Positions 34,152-43,285 of a stretch of DNA of 64,000 nucleotides are shown here, one piece after another. A model generated the notes under the pieces. That model saw nothing but the letters and a program-made list of their open reading frames with translations. It searched no databases and was not told the origin of the DNA. The stretch is taken from NCBI RefSeq assembly GCF_003697785.1, contig NZ_QOKZ01000010.1, positions 1-64,000 of the forward strand, read 5' to 3'. This DNA comes from Paracoccus alkanivorans. Lineage in GTDB: Bacteria > Pseudomonadota > Alphaproteobacteria > Rhodobacterales > Rhodobacteraceae. A program made the position numbers and the translations under genes. How positions within the stretch are numbered: position 1 is the first letter of the stretch; every line of letters starts with the position of its first letter.

Positions 34152-35408
34152 CTAGTAGATTGTCAGGGCCGGGACGAAACTGATCAGCCCAAGCACGATA
34201 AGCGCGACCAGATAGAACGGCAGGAGTGCCCTGACAGCCTCGCCCAGCTTGGCTCCGGATATGCCCATCGAGATGAACAGCGTCGTCCCCACCGGCGGCG
34301 TATAAAGCCCGATGGCAAGGTTGACGACCATCATCAGCCCAAGCTGCACCGGGTCAAGGCCGATACTCTGCCCGATGGTCACGAACAGCGGGCCGAGCAG
34401 CAGCACGGCGGCGGGCAGATCGAGGAAGGCGCCGACGATCAGCATTACCACGTTCAGCATCACGATCACCGCGACCGGCGACGAGAAGCTGTTCGCCACC
34501 CATGCCGCCAGATGTTGTGGCACCTGCTCTGCCGTCATTACCCATTGCAGGGTGGAGGAGGCCATGATGATGAACATCACCGCTCCGGTCATCATCGCCG
34601 TATCGACCAGCGCTTCCCATACGCCTTTCGCGGTCAGGTCGCGATAGATAATGCCAGATACGATGAAGGCGTATGCGACAGCCATTACCGATACCTCGGT
34701 TGGCGTGGCCACCCCAAAACGCAGGGTGCCGATCACGAATACCGGCATCAGCAGGGCCGGGATCGCGGCGAAAATCTGACCCTTGAAAGCGGCGAAACCA
34801 CCTTCGAGCGGTGAGCGGGGCAGGTTGCGCCGATGCGCGACGAGCCAGACGGCTCCGAACATGCCGATACCCAGCAGCACTCCCGGCAGGATGCCTGCGA
34901 CGAACAGATCGACAATCGAGACATTCGAGACAAGGCCGTAGAGGATCAGCGGGATCGAGGGCGGGATCAGCACCGAAACGGTCGAAGAGGCAGAGTTGAT
35001 TGCCGCCGCGAAGCCGCGTGGATAGCCCTGCTGTTTCTGCACCGGGATCAGCGCGTTGCCAAGCGCCGAGGCATCGGCCACGGCAGATCCCGATACGCCG
35101 CCGAACATCACTGAACCGATGATCGACACCTGGCCAAGCCCGCCCTTCATATTGCCGACGACGAGCCGGGCGATATTCACCAGATACTGCCCGAAGCGCC
35201 CCGACATCATCAGGTTGCCCGCCAGAATGAAGAAGGGAATGGCCAGCATCGGAAAGCTCTGTGTCGGCGTATAGAGCCGTTGCGCGATCACCGCCATCGG
35301 CTTGCCATCCAGCCACAGCGCGGCGGCAACCCCGCCCAGCATCGCGTAGGCAATCGGCGCCGAGAACGCCAGCAGCAGAAAGAAAATCCAGATCATTGGA
35401 GCAGTCAT
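34152..35408 (-). CDS. dctM: TRAP transporter large permease DctM
   Basis: A 418-residue protein with about twelve membrane helices that carries out sodium-coupled uptake of an organic acid with the small subunit and binding protein. Family signatures include MLAIPFFILAGNLMMSGRFG, SIIGSVMFGGVSGSAVADAS and NSASSTVSVLIPPSIPLILY, plus LGLISFVPALTIY at the end. It is last of the operon tktN-tktC-SDR-dctP-dctQ-dctM, so the transporter serves the same catabolic route as the enzymes upstream. The substrate is unknown. Confidence 0.93.
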   Translation of the reverse strand: MTAPMIWIFFLLLAFSAPIAYAMLGGVAAALWLDGKPMAVIAQRLYTPTQSFPMLAIPFFILAGNLMMSGRFGQYLVNIARLVVGNMKGGLGQVSIIGSVMFGGVSGSAVADASALGNALIPVQKQQGYPRGFAAAINSASSTVSVLIPPSIPLILYGLVSNVSIVDLFVAGILPGVLLGIGMFGAVWLVAHRRNLPRSPLEGGFAAFKGQIFAAIPALLMPVFVIGTLRFGVATPTEVSVMAVAYAFIVSGIIYRDLTAKGVWEALVDTAMMTGAVMFIIMASSTLQWVMTAEQVPQHLAAWVANSFSSPVAVIVMLNVVMLIVGAFLDLPAAVLLLGPLFVTIGQSIGLDPVQLGLMMVVNLAIGLYTPPVGTTLFISMGISGAKLGEAVRALLPFYLVALIVLGLISFVPALTIY

Positions 35409-35419
35409 TTCAGGGCTCC

Positions 35420-35983
35420 TTAGCTGAGGCTGCCATGGCCGGGATCGAATGCTTCCACGCGATCCGTCATGACCAGCCTGAGAATGTCGAGTGCAGAGAT
35501 CACCGCCATGCCGCTGAAAGCGTAGATGAGGCTGGAATAACCCCAGATCTGCTTGATCCCCAGTGCCGAAAGCGTCTGGAACTGCGATGCTTTCAGGATT
35601 GGAGCGCTGGACAGCAGGATCGAGACGGCGATAACGATGAGAATCGCCTCAACCGCGATCCGCAACAGGCGTCGCGCAGGCGGGGGCAGCAGGTCCGGCA
35701 GGATCGTGATGGCGATATTCGTCCCGCGCGAAGCCGCCACGATCAGGCCTGCGGCAACCAGCCAGGGCAGCAGGATCGCGTGGATCTCATAGGCCCATGC
35801 GATGCCGGAGCCAAAGGCATAACGCAGTGCGACATTGACCAGCAGCGCAACGAACATCGCCGAGAGGGAGGCAACCGCGATCAGTTTCCCTGTAAATTCG
35901 ATCAGCGCACCGATCCGCGCGATCCCGGCGGCGACGGGGTTTTGCGCTCCGTCGCCCGGATTGATGACGGATGGACCGCTCAT
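35420..35983 (-). CDS. dctQ: TRAP transporter small permease DctQ
   Basis: A 187-residue protein with four membrane helices and the DctQ pattern FGSGIAWAYEIHAILLPWLV and SRGTNIAITILPDLLPPPAR. It forms a complex with DctM in the inner membrane. Its start overlaps the dctP stop (ATGA) and dctM follows after 11 bases. Confidence 0.92.
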   Translation of the reverse strand: MSGPSVINPGDGAQNPVAAGIARIGALIEFTGKLIAVASLSAMFVALLVNVALRYAFGSGIAWAYEIHAILLPWLVAAGLIVAASRGTNIAITILPDLLPPPARRLLRIAVEAILIVIAVSILLSSAPILKASQFQTLSALGIKQIWGYSSLIYAFSGMAVISALDILRLVMTDRVEAFDPGHGSLS

Positions 35984-36942
35984 TTTCCCGCTGCCGCTTC
36001 CTGTAGCGCCGCGACCAGTTCGGGAAACTGCCCGGCATATTTGTCATAGACCGATTGTGTCGCCTCGGCATAGGCAGCGCGGTCGGCCTCATGGAAGGTC
36101 ACGCCTTCCTCCTTCATCTTCGCGGGCAGGGTTTCGTCCTGCTCAAGCGACAGCTCCCGTTGCAGTTTACCCGCCTCCGCCGTGGCCTGAAGTGCGCATT
36201 CCTGCTTTTCCGGAGACAGCAAGGACCACCAGACCATACCGGCCACGACCGGAGTAGATTCGTATTTATGAGCGGTCAGGGTGATATGCGGGGTGATCTC
36301 GTGGATCTTCGAGGAATATATGTTGGTCAACGGGTTTTCCTGCCCATCGAACACGCCCGATTGCAGCGCCGTCGGCAATTCCGAGAATGCCAGCGGAGCC
36401 GGTGCGGCGCCAAGAGCCTCGAAGATCGCGACGGTCATATCGTCCGGCGGGGTGCGGATCTTCATGCCCTTGATATCCGCCGGGGTCGGAACGCCCTTGG
36501 ACAGATGGCTGACATGGCGGATGCCATTGTCCCAGAAGCCGAGTATCTTCAAGCCTTTCTCTTGCGCGCTTGCATCCAGCATCTTGCCAACCTCGCCATC
36601 CAGAACGCTCCAGGCCGTGGACAGGTCGCTGAACAGGAACGGCAAACCGAGCAGTCCGATCTCGGGCACGATCTGCGACATCGCACCCTGGCTGTTCGCG
36701 GTGATTTGAATGATACCTGCACTCGCCGAGGTCAGCATCTCGACATCGTCGCCCATGGTCGCGGATGGGGCATGGTTGACCGTATCACCGGAGCATTCGG
36801 CATAAAGTCCGGCCCATTTCTCGGCAGCGACAAAGCGCGGATTGCCGGGATTGGAGCCATGCGCGAAGATGACCTCATCGGCCCGCGCCATGCCTGCGAA
36901 TGCGGTTGTGGTGGCCAGAACGGCCAGAAGTTGGGTTTTCAT
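35980..36942 (-). CDS. dctP: TRAP transporter substrate-binding protein DctP
   Basis: A 320-residue periplasmic protein with a signal peptide (ending GMARA) and the DctP fold. The ligand-carboxylate Arg lies in ADIKGMKIRTPPDDMTVAIF, and LPTALQSGVFDGQENPLTNI is the conserved second-domain motif. The ligand is probably a carboxylate, given this Arg. An excellent GGGAGGAG site precedes the start. It follows the SDR gene by 22 bases. Confidence 0.93.
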   Translation of the reverse strand: MKTQLLAVLATTTAFAGMARADEVIFAHGSNPGNPRFVAAEKWAGLYAECSGDTVNHAPSATMGDDVEMLTSASAGIIQITANSQGAMSQIVPEIGLLGLPFLFSDLSTAWSVLDGEVGKMLDASAQEKGLKILGFWDNGIRHVSHLSKGVPTPADIKGMKIRTPPDDMTVAIFEALGAAPAPLAFSELPTALQSGVFDGQENPLTNIYSSKIHEITPHITLTAHKYESTPVVAGMVWWSLLSPEKQECALQATAEAGKLQRELSLEQDETLPAKMKEEGVTFHEADRAAYAEATQSVYDKYAGQFPELVAALQEAAAGK

Positions 36943-36964
36943 GATTTCTCCTCCCTTGTTAACT

Positions 36965-37717
36965 TTAATGGATCAGTGAACCGCCGTTCACATCGACCTC
37001 GCTGCCCGTGCAATAGGCCGAAAGCTCCGAGGCCAGGAACAGCGCGCATCCGGCGACATCGGCGGCGGTGCCTGCGCGGCCCATCGGGATGCCTGCCAGG
37101 ATCGTCTGGTTCATCTCGGGCGTCAGTTTGCCCGCGGTGATGTCGGTTGCGATGAAACCGGGGCAGATCGCGTTCGAGCGGATATTGTCCGGCGCAAGTT
37201 CGCGCGCCATGGCCTTGGTCAGCCCCAGCACCCCGGCCTTGGCCGCCGAGTAATGCGGCCCGCCGAAGATACCCCCGCCCCGCTGTGCGGAAACCGAGGA
37301 CAGGTTGATGATGGAACCCGATTTCTGCCGGCGCATCTGCGGGATTGCCGCCTGCGACATGTACAGCGTGCCGCGCAGGTTGACATCGGTGACGGCATCG
37401 TAGTTCTCCGCCTCGATCTCCATGATCTTCAGGGGCTGGGTGATGCCGGCATTGTTCACCAGCACGTCGATATGCCCGAACGCGTCAAGCACGGCGGCGG
37501 CGGCAGCTTCGCAAGCCGCCCTGTCGGTGACATCGCAGGTCAGGCCGATATGACCTTCGCCAAGATCGGCTGCCGCTTCCTTCGCCGCCGCCTTGTCCAG
37601 ATCGAGGACCGCCACCCGCGCGCCATGTTCGACAAACAATGCCGCCATCGCCTTGCCCAGACCGCGCGGCGATGCCGCGCCGGTCACTATGGCACATTTT
37701 CCTTCAAGCAGCCCCAT
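36965..37717 (-). CDS. SDR family dehydrogenase (FabG-like)
   Basis: A 250-residue NAD(P)-dependent dehydrogenase with intact motifs: TGAASPRGLGKAMA (cofactor loop), Asp in VAVLDLDKAA suggesting NAD preference, NNAGITQ, Ser in NLSSVSA and the catalytic YSAAK. It lies between a split transketolase and a TRAP transporter, so it probably oxidises a hydroxyl of the imported substrate to give the ketose-like compound the transketolase can cleave. This role is inference. Confidence 0.9.
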   Translation of the reverse strand: MGLLEGKCAIVTGAASPRGLGKAMAALFVEHGARVAVLDLDKAAAKEAAADLGEGHIGLTCDVTDRAACEAAAAAVLDAFGHIDVLVNNAGITQPLKIMEIEAENYDAVTDVNLRGTLYMSQAAIPQMRRQKSGSIINLSSVSAQRGGGIFGGPHYSAAKAGVLGLTKAMARELAPDNIRSNAICPGFIATDITAGKLTPEMNQTILAGIPMGRAGTAADVAGCALFLASELSAYCTGSEVDVNGGSLIH

Positions 37718-37758
37718 CAGAGCTTCTCCTTTACAATAAATGGATTGTCAGGTGGCTG

Positions 37759-38796
37759 TCAGAGCCAGCCCTTGATCTGTTCGGCCACCTTCGCCACGGA
37801 CAGACCATACATATCGTGCAGTGTCGGTAATGCCCCGGCTTCCAGAAACTCGTCCGGCAAACCGATCATGCGAAAGGTGGGTGTCACGCCATTGCTCAAC
37901 AGCGCCGTCGCAACAGCCTCGCCCAAACCGCCGACCCTGCTATGGTTCTCGGCCGTCACGACAAGCCGCCCGGACCTTCCGGCCTCGGTCAGAATGGTGT
38001 CCATATCCAGCGGCTTGATTGTCGGGCAATGAAGCACGGCGACGTCGATATTGTCGGCGGCCAGCTTTTCGGCGGCATCAAGCGCACGCATCGTCATGAA
38101 GCCGGTCGAGATGACCAGAGCGTCGCGGCCTTCGCGGATCATCTGCGCCCGGCCAAGCTGGAACCTGTAGTCGGGCTTGTGCCGGGTCAGCACACTTGGC
38201 ACCTTGCCACGCAGCAGGCGGGTATAGACCGGGCCGTCATGGGCGGCGATCTGCGGCACCATCCCGGTGATATCATCCGCGTCACAGGGGTCGATCAGCG
38301 TCATGTTCGGCAGACCACGGAAGATGGCCAGATCCTCCGTCGCCTGGTGGCTGGGACCATAGCCGGTGGTCAGACCGGGCAGCGCGCAGGCGATCTTGAC
38401 CGGCAGGTTCTCCTCGGCAATCGCCATGGCGATGAAGTCATAGGCACGGCGCGCGGCAAAGACGGCATAGGTGGTGGCGAAGGGAATAAAGCCTTCCCGC
38501 GCCATCCCGGCGGCTGCCGACATCAGAAGCTGCTCGGCCATGCCCATCTGGTAATAACGATCAGGCATCGCGTTTCCGAAGATATGCAGATCGGTGTATT
38601 TCCCCAGATCCGCCGTCATCCCGACAATGCGATCGTCCTTCTTCGCCAGGTCCACGAGCGCATGGCCAAAGGGCGCCGCCACCGTGTCATAACCTTCCGC
38701 CGCCAGCGAGGCGATCATCGCGGATGTCGCAACCCGGCCTTCTTTCGGGATCGCCTGCCGCTGTTCATATTTGCGTGTCATGGATGCGAGTGTCAT
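37759..38796 (-). CDS. Transketolase-like protein, C-terminal subunit
   Basis: A 345-residue protein holding the pyrimidine-binding and C-terminal domains of transketolase. RIVGMTADLGKYTDLHIFGN matches the start of the pyrimidine domain, and MAEQLLMSAAAGMAREGFIP carries the Glu that activates thiamine diphosphate; ALPGLTTGYGPSHQATEDLA has conserved His residues. VALLSNGVTPTFRMIGLPDEF ends it. Together with the next gene it makes a heterotetrameric split transketolase. The start ATG at 38794-38796 overlaps the stop of the N-terminal subunit (ATGA). Confidence 0.9.
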   Translation of the reverse strand: MTLASMTRKYEQRQAIPKEGRVATSAMIASLAAEGYDTVAAPFGHALVDLAKKDDRIVGMTADLGKYTDLHIFGNAMPDRYYQMGMAEQLLMSAAAGMAREGFIPFATTYAVFAARRAYDFIAMAIAEENLPVKIACALPGLTTGYGPSHQATEDLAIFRGLPNMTLIDPCDADDITGMVPQIAAHDGPVYTRLLRGKVPSVLTRHKPDYRFQLGRAQMIREGRDALVISTGFMTMRALDAAEKLAADNIDVAVLHCPTIKPLDMDTILTEAGRSGRLVVTAENHSRVGGLGEAVATALLSNGVTPTFRMIGLPDEFLEAGALPTLHDMYGLSVAKVAEQIKGWL

Positions 38797-39647
38797 GCCG
38801 GTTTTCCTTCTTCCAGGACGTCCAGCGCCTTGCCCCATTCATCGGCATCCACGCGGACGAAATGCGTGATCTCGCGGTTCTCCAGGAACGGCACGCCCTT
38901 GCACATCCGGGTGTCGAAGATGATGACGCGCGGGCCTGGATGATCGCTTTCGCGGGCGGTATCGAAAGCGGCCACAACAGCCTGCATGTCATTGCCGTTC
39001 ACCCGCTGCGCATGCCAGCCGAAGGCCTCCCATTTCTGCGTCAGCGGCTCGCTGCACAGTGTCTCGGTCGATTTGCCATCGGCCTGCTGGTCGTTGAAAT
39101 CGACAAGGCAGATCAGGTTGTCCAGCCGGTGATGCGCCCCCGACATGGCTGCTTCCCATGTGGAGCCCTCGCCCAACTCGCCATCCGACATCAGGTTATA
39201 GACGAATTGCCCGCCACCCTTGCGCTTGAGCCCCATGGCCATGCCGACGGCGATGCCCAGCCCGTGGCCGAGCGATCCGCCGGTAATCTCCATTCCCGGC
39301 GTGTAGGAGGCCATGCCCGACATCGGCATGCGGCTGTCGTCCATGCCATAGGTTTCCAGCTCTTCCTCGGGCAGGATGCCTGCCTCCATCAGTACTGCGT
39401 AAAGCGCGATGGCGTAATGGCCGATCGACAGCAGGAAGCGGTCGCGACCTTCCCATTCGGGATCCTCCGGGCGGTATTCAAGCGCGTGGAAATACGAAGC
39501 GGCCAGCACATCGGCGATACCCAGGGCCTGGCCGATATAACCCTGTCCCTGCACTTCGCCCATCAGAAGTGCCTTGCGGCGGATATTCCATGCCCGCAGT
39601 TCCAACGACATGTTGGCCCCCGGCATGGGATGGGAATGCGAATTCAT
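38793..39647 (-). CDS. Transketolase-like protein, N-terminal subunit
   Basis: A 284-residue protein equal to the thiamine-diphosphate-binding half of transketolase. GYIGQALGIADVLAASYFHA, GSLGHGLGIAVGMAMGLKRK and the diphosphate/Mg motif MSDGELGEGSTWEAAMSG (GDG-type, here SDGELGEG) with NLICLVDFNDQQADGKS are present. The start at 39645-39647 has GGGAGG before it. It is first in the operon with the C-terminal subunit, SDR and TRAP genes. Split transketolases occur in catabolism of apulose 4-phosphate, sulfosugars and similar compounds, so a housekeeping role is unlikely. Confidence 0.9.
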   Translation of the reverse strand: MNSHSHPMPGANMSLELRAWNIRRKALLMGEVQGQGYIGQALGIADVLAASYFHALEYRPEDPEWEGRDRFLLSIGHYAIALYAVLMEAGILPEEELETYGMDDSRMPMSGMASYTPGMEITGGSLGHGLGIAVGMAMGLKRKGGGQFVYNLMSDGELGEGSTWEAAMSGAHHRLDNLICLVDFNDQQADGKSTETLCSEPLTQKWEAFGWHAQRVNGNDMQAVVAAFDTARESDHPGPRVIIFDTRMCKGVPFLENREITHFVRVDADEWGKALDVLEEGKPA

Positions 39648-39800
39648 GAAATCCTCCCGAGACGTTTCGCAGTCAGTCATCGGGAAGGTAGCTTCAGATC
39701 GGCTCGATGTATTTTAAGTAAATTGAAGTATTAATTAATTACAGCTTAAATATTATAGCGGGTTGTCGGCGCATTTTGATACTGGTTGACCTGGCAGGAA

Positions 39801-39824
39801 TTCCCCGGACAGGTATCCGGGGAA
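39801..39824 (-). terminator. Hairpin downstream of the NCS1 permease gene
   Basis: TTCCCCGGA (39801-39809) pairs with TCCGGGGAA (39816-39824), 9 base pairs with a 6-base loop, 11 bases after the permease stop. No T-run follows. To its left (about 39705-39770) is a markedly AT-rich stretch that should contain the promoter of the transketolase-TRAP operon. Confidence 0.5.
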
Positions 39825-39834
39825 CGTTCCGCTT

Positions 39835-41175
39835 TCAGATGCTTTCACTCATGGTGGAGCGATTCAGGAATACATAGGTCATCGCCGCCACCACGAAGGT
39901 TGCCGGGGCCGAATAGGCAGCCAAGCTATCACCCGCGAAATGTAGGACCAGCCCGATGAAGGCAGCAAATAACCAGGCCCCCAAGCCTGCGGGATTGACG
40001 GAGACCGCCTCCTCGAGCGAGGACTTTCCGGGGATGCTGTCCGATCGCCCGACCGTCAGGATATGGCTTAGAGCGATTGCGACCCAGGCAACCACGAATA
40101 TACCCTGATATGCCAGTGCCTGCAGGATATAGGCGAACACATTCGCCAGCATCAGGACATATGTGATCGCGCCGACGACACAGGCCCAGACAATCTTTGG
40201 CAGCTTGATGCGAAACACCGTTTCCGCGAAGCTTTCCATGTTGACTGCCGCGAGGTAGTAGTTCGCCGTATTGATGCGGGTTTGGGAAATCCACACGAAC
40301 ACCAAACCTGCAAAGCCCATCAACTGGATAAGCGCAAGCACGACCGAGACCTCGGTCACGCCCCCCTCGGTCGGCAGGCTGGCCGCGAGGAAGATCCCGA
40401 CAAGCCCATTCAGCAGAAAGGTGACAAGATAGAAAGGAGCGCCGAAATTGATATTACCATGGTAATCTGCGTCCTCTGGTTTGCCGAAGCGCGCGAAATC
40501 ATAGGTGAACATCATCAGGATCCAGACGCCCATATAGGCCGTGAAACAGCTCCACCACCCGTTTGCCGGCGCTCCGCCTTCCGGGCCAAGCTGTAGCCAT
40601 GCGTTGGAATAGCCATATGTCGAGACGGCCAGAATCACGGCGGCCAGCAAGCCCAGCAGATAGAATGGCAGCAGGACGCCGTTGAACTTGTCCAGCCAGT
40701 TCTGGATCGAGCCGAAGATCAGCACCACCGAGTAGATCACGACGATCAGCGCGGCCACCGAGTATGACAGGCCGGTATAGCTGTTCAGCGCCAACGCGAT
40801 GACGGAGCCCTCGAACACCGCGTAATAGATTGCGGTCGCGAAAAAGATCAGCGTCGCGATGGCCGCCCCGGTGCGGCCCAGCAGGATCCTCGAAAACAGT
40901 GAAACGGATAGCCCCGTCCTGATGGAATGCCGCGCAAGCACGGCGTTGACTGCCGCGAAGGCAATGACCGAAAGCACGATTCCGATGATCGCGTTCACCG
41001 ATCCATAGGCCAGCGCCAGTGTCGCCGCGACGACCAGATAGAACATTGCCGAGCAGACTGACCACCATGCCATGGTCAATGGCATTCGCGCCATGCGTTG
41101 ATCGGGTGGGACTGGTTGGTCCGAAAACTCCAGCCCCTGCCGTTCATCCGCCGTATTGCTTATTGTTCCAGCCAT
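39835..41175 (-). CDS. NCS1 family nucleobase/hydantoin permease
   Basis: A 446-residue membrane protein with about twelve helices of the NCS1 (CodB/Mhp1-like) family, which imports purines, pyrimidines, allantoin or hydantoins with a cation. Markers: TMAWWSVCSAMFYLVVAATL, SRILLGRTGAAIATLIFFAT, and MMFTYDFARFGKPEDADYHG. The start at 41173-41175 has GGGAGG 5-6 bases upstream. It lies 139 bases downstream of hyuB in the same direction, so the likely cargo is the hydantoinase substrate, a cyclic ureide or amide. Confidence 0.88.
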   Translation of the reverse strand: MAGTISNTADERQGLEFSDQPVPPDQRMARMPLTMAWWSVCSAMFYLVVAATLALAYGSVNAIIGIVLSVIAFAAVNAVLARHSIRTGLSVSLFSRILLGRTGAAIATLIFFATAIYYAVFEGSVIALALNSYTGLSYSVAALIVVIYSVVLIFGSIQNWLDKFNGVLLPFYLLGLLAAVILAVSTYGYSNAWLQLGPEGGAPANGWWSCFTAYMGVWILMMFTYDFARFGKPEDADYHGNINFGAPFYLVTFLLNGLVGIFLAASLPTEGGVTEVSVVLALIQLMGFAGLVFVWISQTRINTANYYLAAVNMESFAETVFRIKLPKIVWACVVGAITYVLMLANVFAYILQALAYQGIFVVAWVAIALSHILTVGRSDSIPGKSSLEEAVSVNPAGLGAWLFAAFIGLVLHFAGDSLAAYSAPATFVVAAMTYVFLNRSTMSESI

Positions 41176-41285
41176 TTTTTCCTCCCTGTTTTCGGCTGTT
41201 TGCCGGGTGTGCCATGGCCCGCCGCTTTGGATTGCGTTCAACATGGCTGGCCATGGCGTCATGCGGTCTCGCGCCTTATGCGGAA

Positions 41286-41300
41286 AACCGGCACCCGGTT
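41286..41300 (-). terminator. Weak hairpin between hyuB and the NCS1 permease
   Basis: AACCGG and CCGGTT (41286-41291 and 41295-41300) form a 6-base-pair stem with a 3-base loop; on the minus strand the stem runs into TT. It starts 14 bases after the hyuB stop and may reduce but not prevent read-through into the permease gene. Confidence 0.35.
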
Positions 41301-41314
41301 GTCTGCGATTTGCC

Positions 41315-43282
41315 CTATGTCCAGTGACTGACGGTCCGGCGTTCGAAGCTTTCCCTGAACTGCGCCGTCGTCTTTTCAAGCAGCTCGCCCGTTTCCCAGT
41401 CCAGGATCGTGGCGTAGCGGCGCACCGCATCAAGGCTGTCGATCTCTCCCTTGCGATAGAGCATGGCGACTTCCTCGGCCGGCATCCGTGCCCACTGCTT
41501 GCGATTGGCGCGGATTTCGCCCCGCAGTTTCTCAGTTGCTGGCAGATCGACCTCGAATTCGCAAAGATCCGCGTCGAGTTCCTTCAAGACGACGCCGTAA
41601 TCCTTGGCGGCCCGCTCAAGCGAGACATAATCGCTGGCTACATCGTCGCAAACCGCCTGTGGGTCGCGCTCCAGCGGGTCGCCATAGCCGCCGCCTCCTG
41701 CGGTCGGCCGCGCGAACTCATCGCCGGTATGGACCGGATAATCGGAAAAGACCGAGCCCAGCCATTTCGCCTCCTTCTCGCTGCTGCGGCGGATCGACAG
41801 GCCATGCGGCATGGATGGAAGCCCGCCCTCGATACCCCAGACAACGGCCCGCTCGCGGTCGCAGATATAGGACATCACCGCGTCCTCGCTATCGAGCAGG
41901 ATCGAGGTTTTCTGAACCCCGGCGCCACCGCGCCATTTGCCGGGGCCGGCACTGTCGCGCAGGATCTGGAACTCGACAGTCCGGGTAGGATTGACCCGCT
42001 CGTTACCCTCGTTGGGCTGGGACATGAGGCCGGTGCCGAAACAGGCGGTCGTCACGTCGGAACCGTCTTTACCGTTTCGGCCCCCCCAGCCACCCGGCAA
42101 CCATTCGTAAAACATGAAGATCGGCTTCTCGGGAGAGCGCAGGTCACGTCCCCCCGCCAGCAGGTATTCAAGGTTGAAGGCGCAGGCGATCGCCTTGTCC
42201 GGCATGATCTGGGACCACATTTCGAAAATCGCGTTCATGATCTTTTCGAACGGCATCAGGAATCCCGTGACCGCGACCGGCCAGGCGGCGCTGACCACGC
42301 TGTTCTTAGGCGCCTTGATGTCGATCATGCGGTAAAAGCCGGAATTGAGCGGAAGATCGGGAAAGAATGTTTTCATCCCTGCCACGACCGCCGAGAAGGT
42401 GGCGCCGGGCGCGGAATTGTAGATCGATGAAATCGTCGGGTGGCTTCCTTCGAAATCATAGGTGATCCGGTCGCCCTTGATGGTCATCCGGATACGGATC
42501 GGGATCATGCCCTCGCCCTTGGCGGGATCGCGGTCGATATAGTCCACGGTCTCCCATTCGCCATCGGGCAGGGCGGCGATACGGTTGCGGACCGCCGTTT
42601 CGACATAGTCCTGCACCTCGCGCATGCCCTGCAGAACCTGATCCTTGCCGTATTTCCGCACGAGGCGCTGGATCTCGCGCTCGGCTACCGCGGTTGCCCC
42701 TGCCTGCGAATGAATATCGCCGATGATCGAGGCCGGGTCGCGCGTGTTCTGTGCGATCATGTTGGCGACGTCGTGGCAGAACTCACCTGCACGGAAAAGC
42801 CGGACCGGAGTGATCCGCACGGCCTCTCGGAACATGTCGCGGGCGGATACGTCGAAAGAGCCCGGCACCGAGCCGCCCAGATCCGACCAGTGGCCGTTCG
42901 ATTGCGAAAACCCGATCAGGTCGTCATCGTCAAATATCGGCCGCACCAGGCGGACATCCGAGAAATGCGTACCGCCCGCATAGGGATCGTTGATGGCATA
43001 GACGTCTCCGGGGAGCATTTCGCCGGAAAAGACCCTGATGACATCCTTGCATGTGAAATGCAGGGTTCCGACATGAACGGCAATATCCTGATTGCCCTGC
43101 GCGACGGAGTTGCCTTCGGCATCATGCAGCGCGTTCGAGAAGTCCCGGTTATAGATCACGAAGGAATAACAGGTGCGCAGCATCTGTTCGGCCATCTGGT
43201 CGACCGAAGTGATGAAAGAATTTTTCAGAACCTCGAAAGTCACCGGATCGAGGCGGTCCGTGTCTTGCGTCTTATTGTCCAT
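41315..43282 (-). CDS. hyuB: Hydantoinase/oxoprolinase family protein, subunit B
   Basis: A 655-residue HyuB-type subunit. DPVTFEVLKNSFITSVDQMA and NRDFSNALHDAEGNSVAQGN open it as in all HyuB proteins; PGDVYAINDPYAGGTHFSDV and PGATFSAVVAGMKTFFPDLP are further hallmarks. With HyuA it performs ATP-dependent hydrolysis of a lactam, hydantoin or related ring. It begins 3 bases after the hyuA stop. Acetone carboxylase, a related family, needs a third subunit that is absent, which favours a ring hydrolase. Confidence 0.92.
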   Translation of the reverse strand: MDNKTQDTDRLDPVTFEVLKNSFITSVDQMAEQMLRTCYSFVIYNRDFSNALHDAEGNSVAQGNQDIAVHVGTLHFTCKDVIRVFSGEMLPGDVYAINDPYAGGTHFSDVRLVRPIFDDDDLIGFSQSNGHWSDLGGSVPGSFDVSARDMFREAVRITPVRLFRAGEFCHDVANMIAQNTRDPASIIGDIHSQAGATAVAEREIQRLVRKYGKDQVLQGMREVQDYVETAVRNRIAALPDGEWETVDYIDRDPAKGEGMIPIRIRMTIKGDRITYDFEGSHPTISSIYNSAPGATFSAVVAGMKTFFPDLPLNSGFYRMIDIKAPKNSVVSAAWPVAVTGFLMPFEKIMNAIFEMWSQIMPDKAIACAFNLEYLLAGGRDLRSPEKPIFMFYEWLPGGWGGRNGKDGSDVTTACFGTGLMSQPNEGNERVNPTRTVEFQILRDSAGPGKWRGGAGVQKTSILLDSEDAVMSYICDRERAVVWGIEGGLPSMPHGLSIRRSSEKEAKWLGSVFSDYPVHTGDEFARPTAGGGGYGDPLERDPQAVCDDVASDYVSLERAAKDYGVVLKELDADLCEFEVDLPATEKLRGEIRANRKQWARMPAEEVAMLYRKGEIDSLDAVRRYATILDWETGELLEKTTAQFRESFERRTVSHWT

Positions 43283-43285
43283 GGC

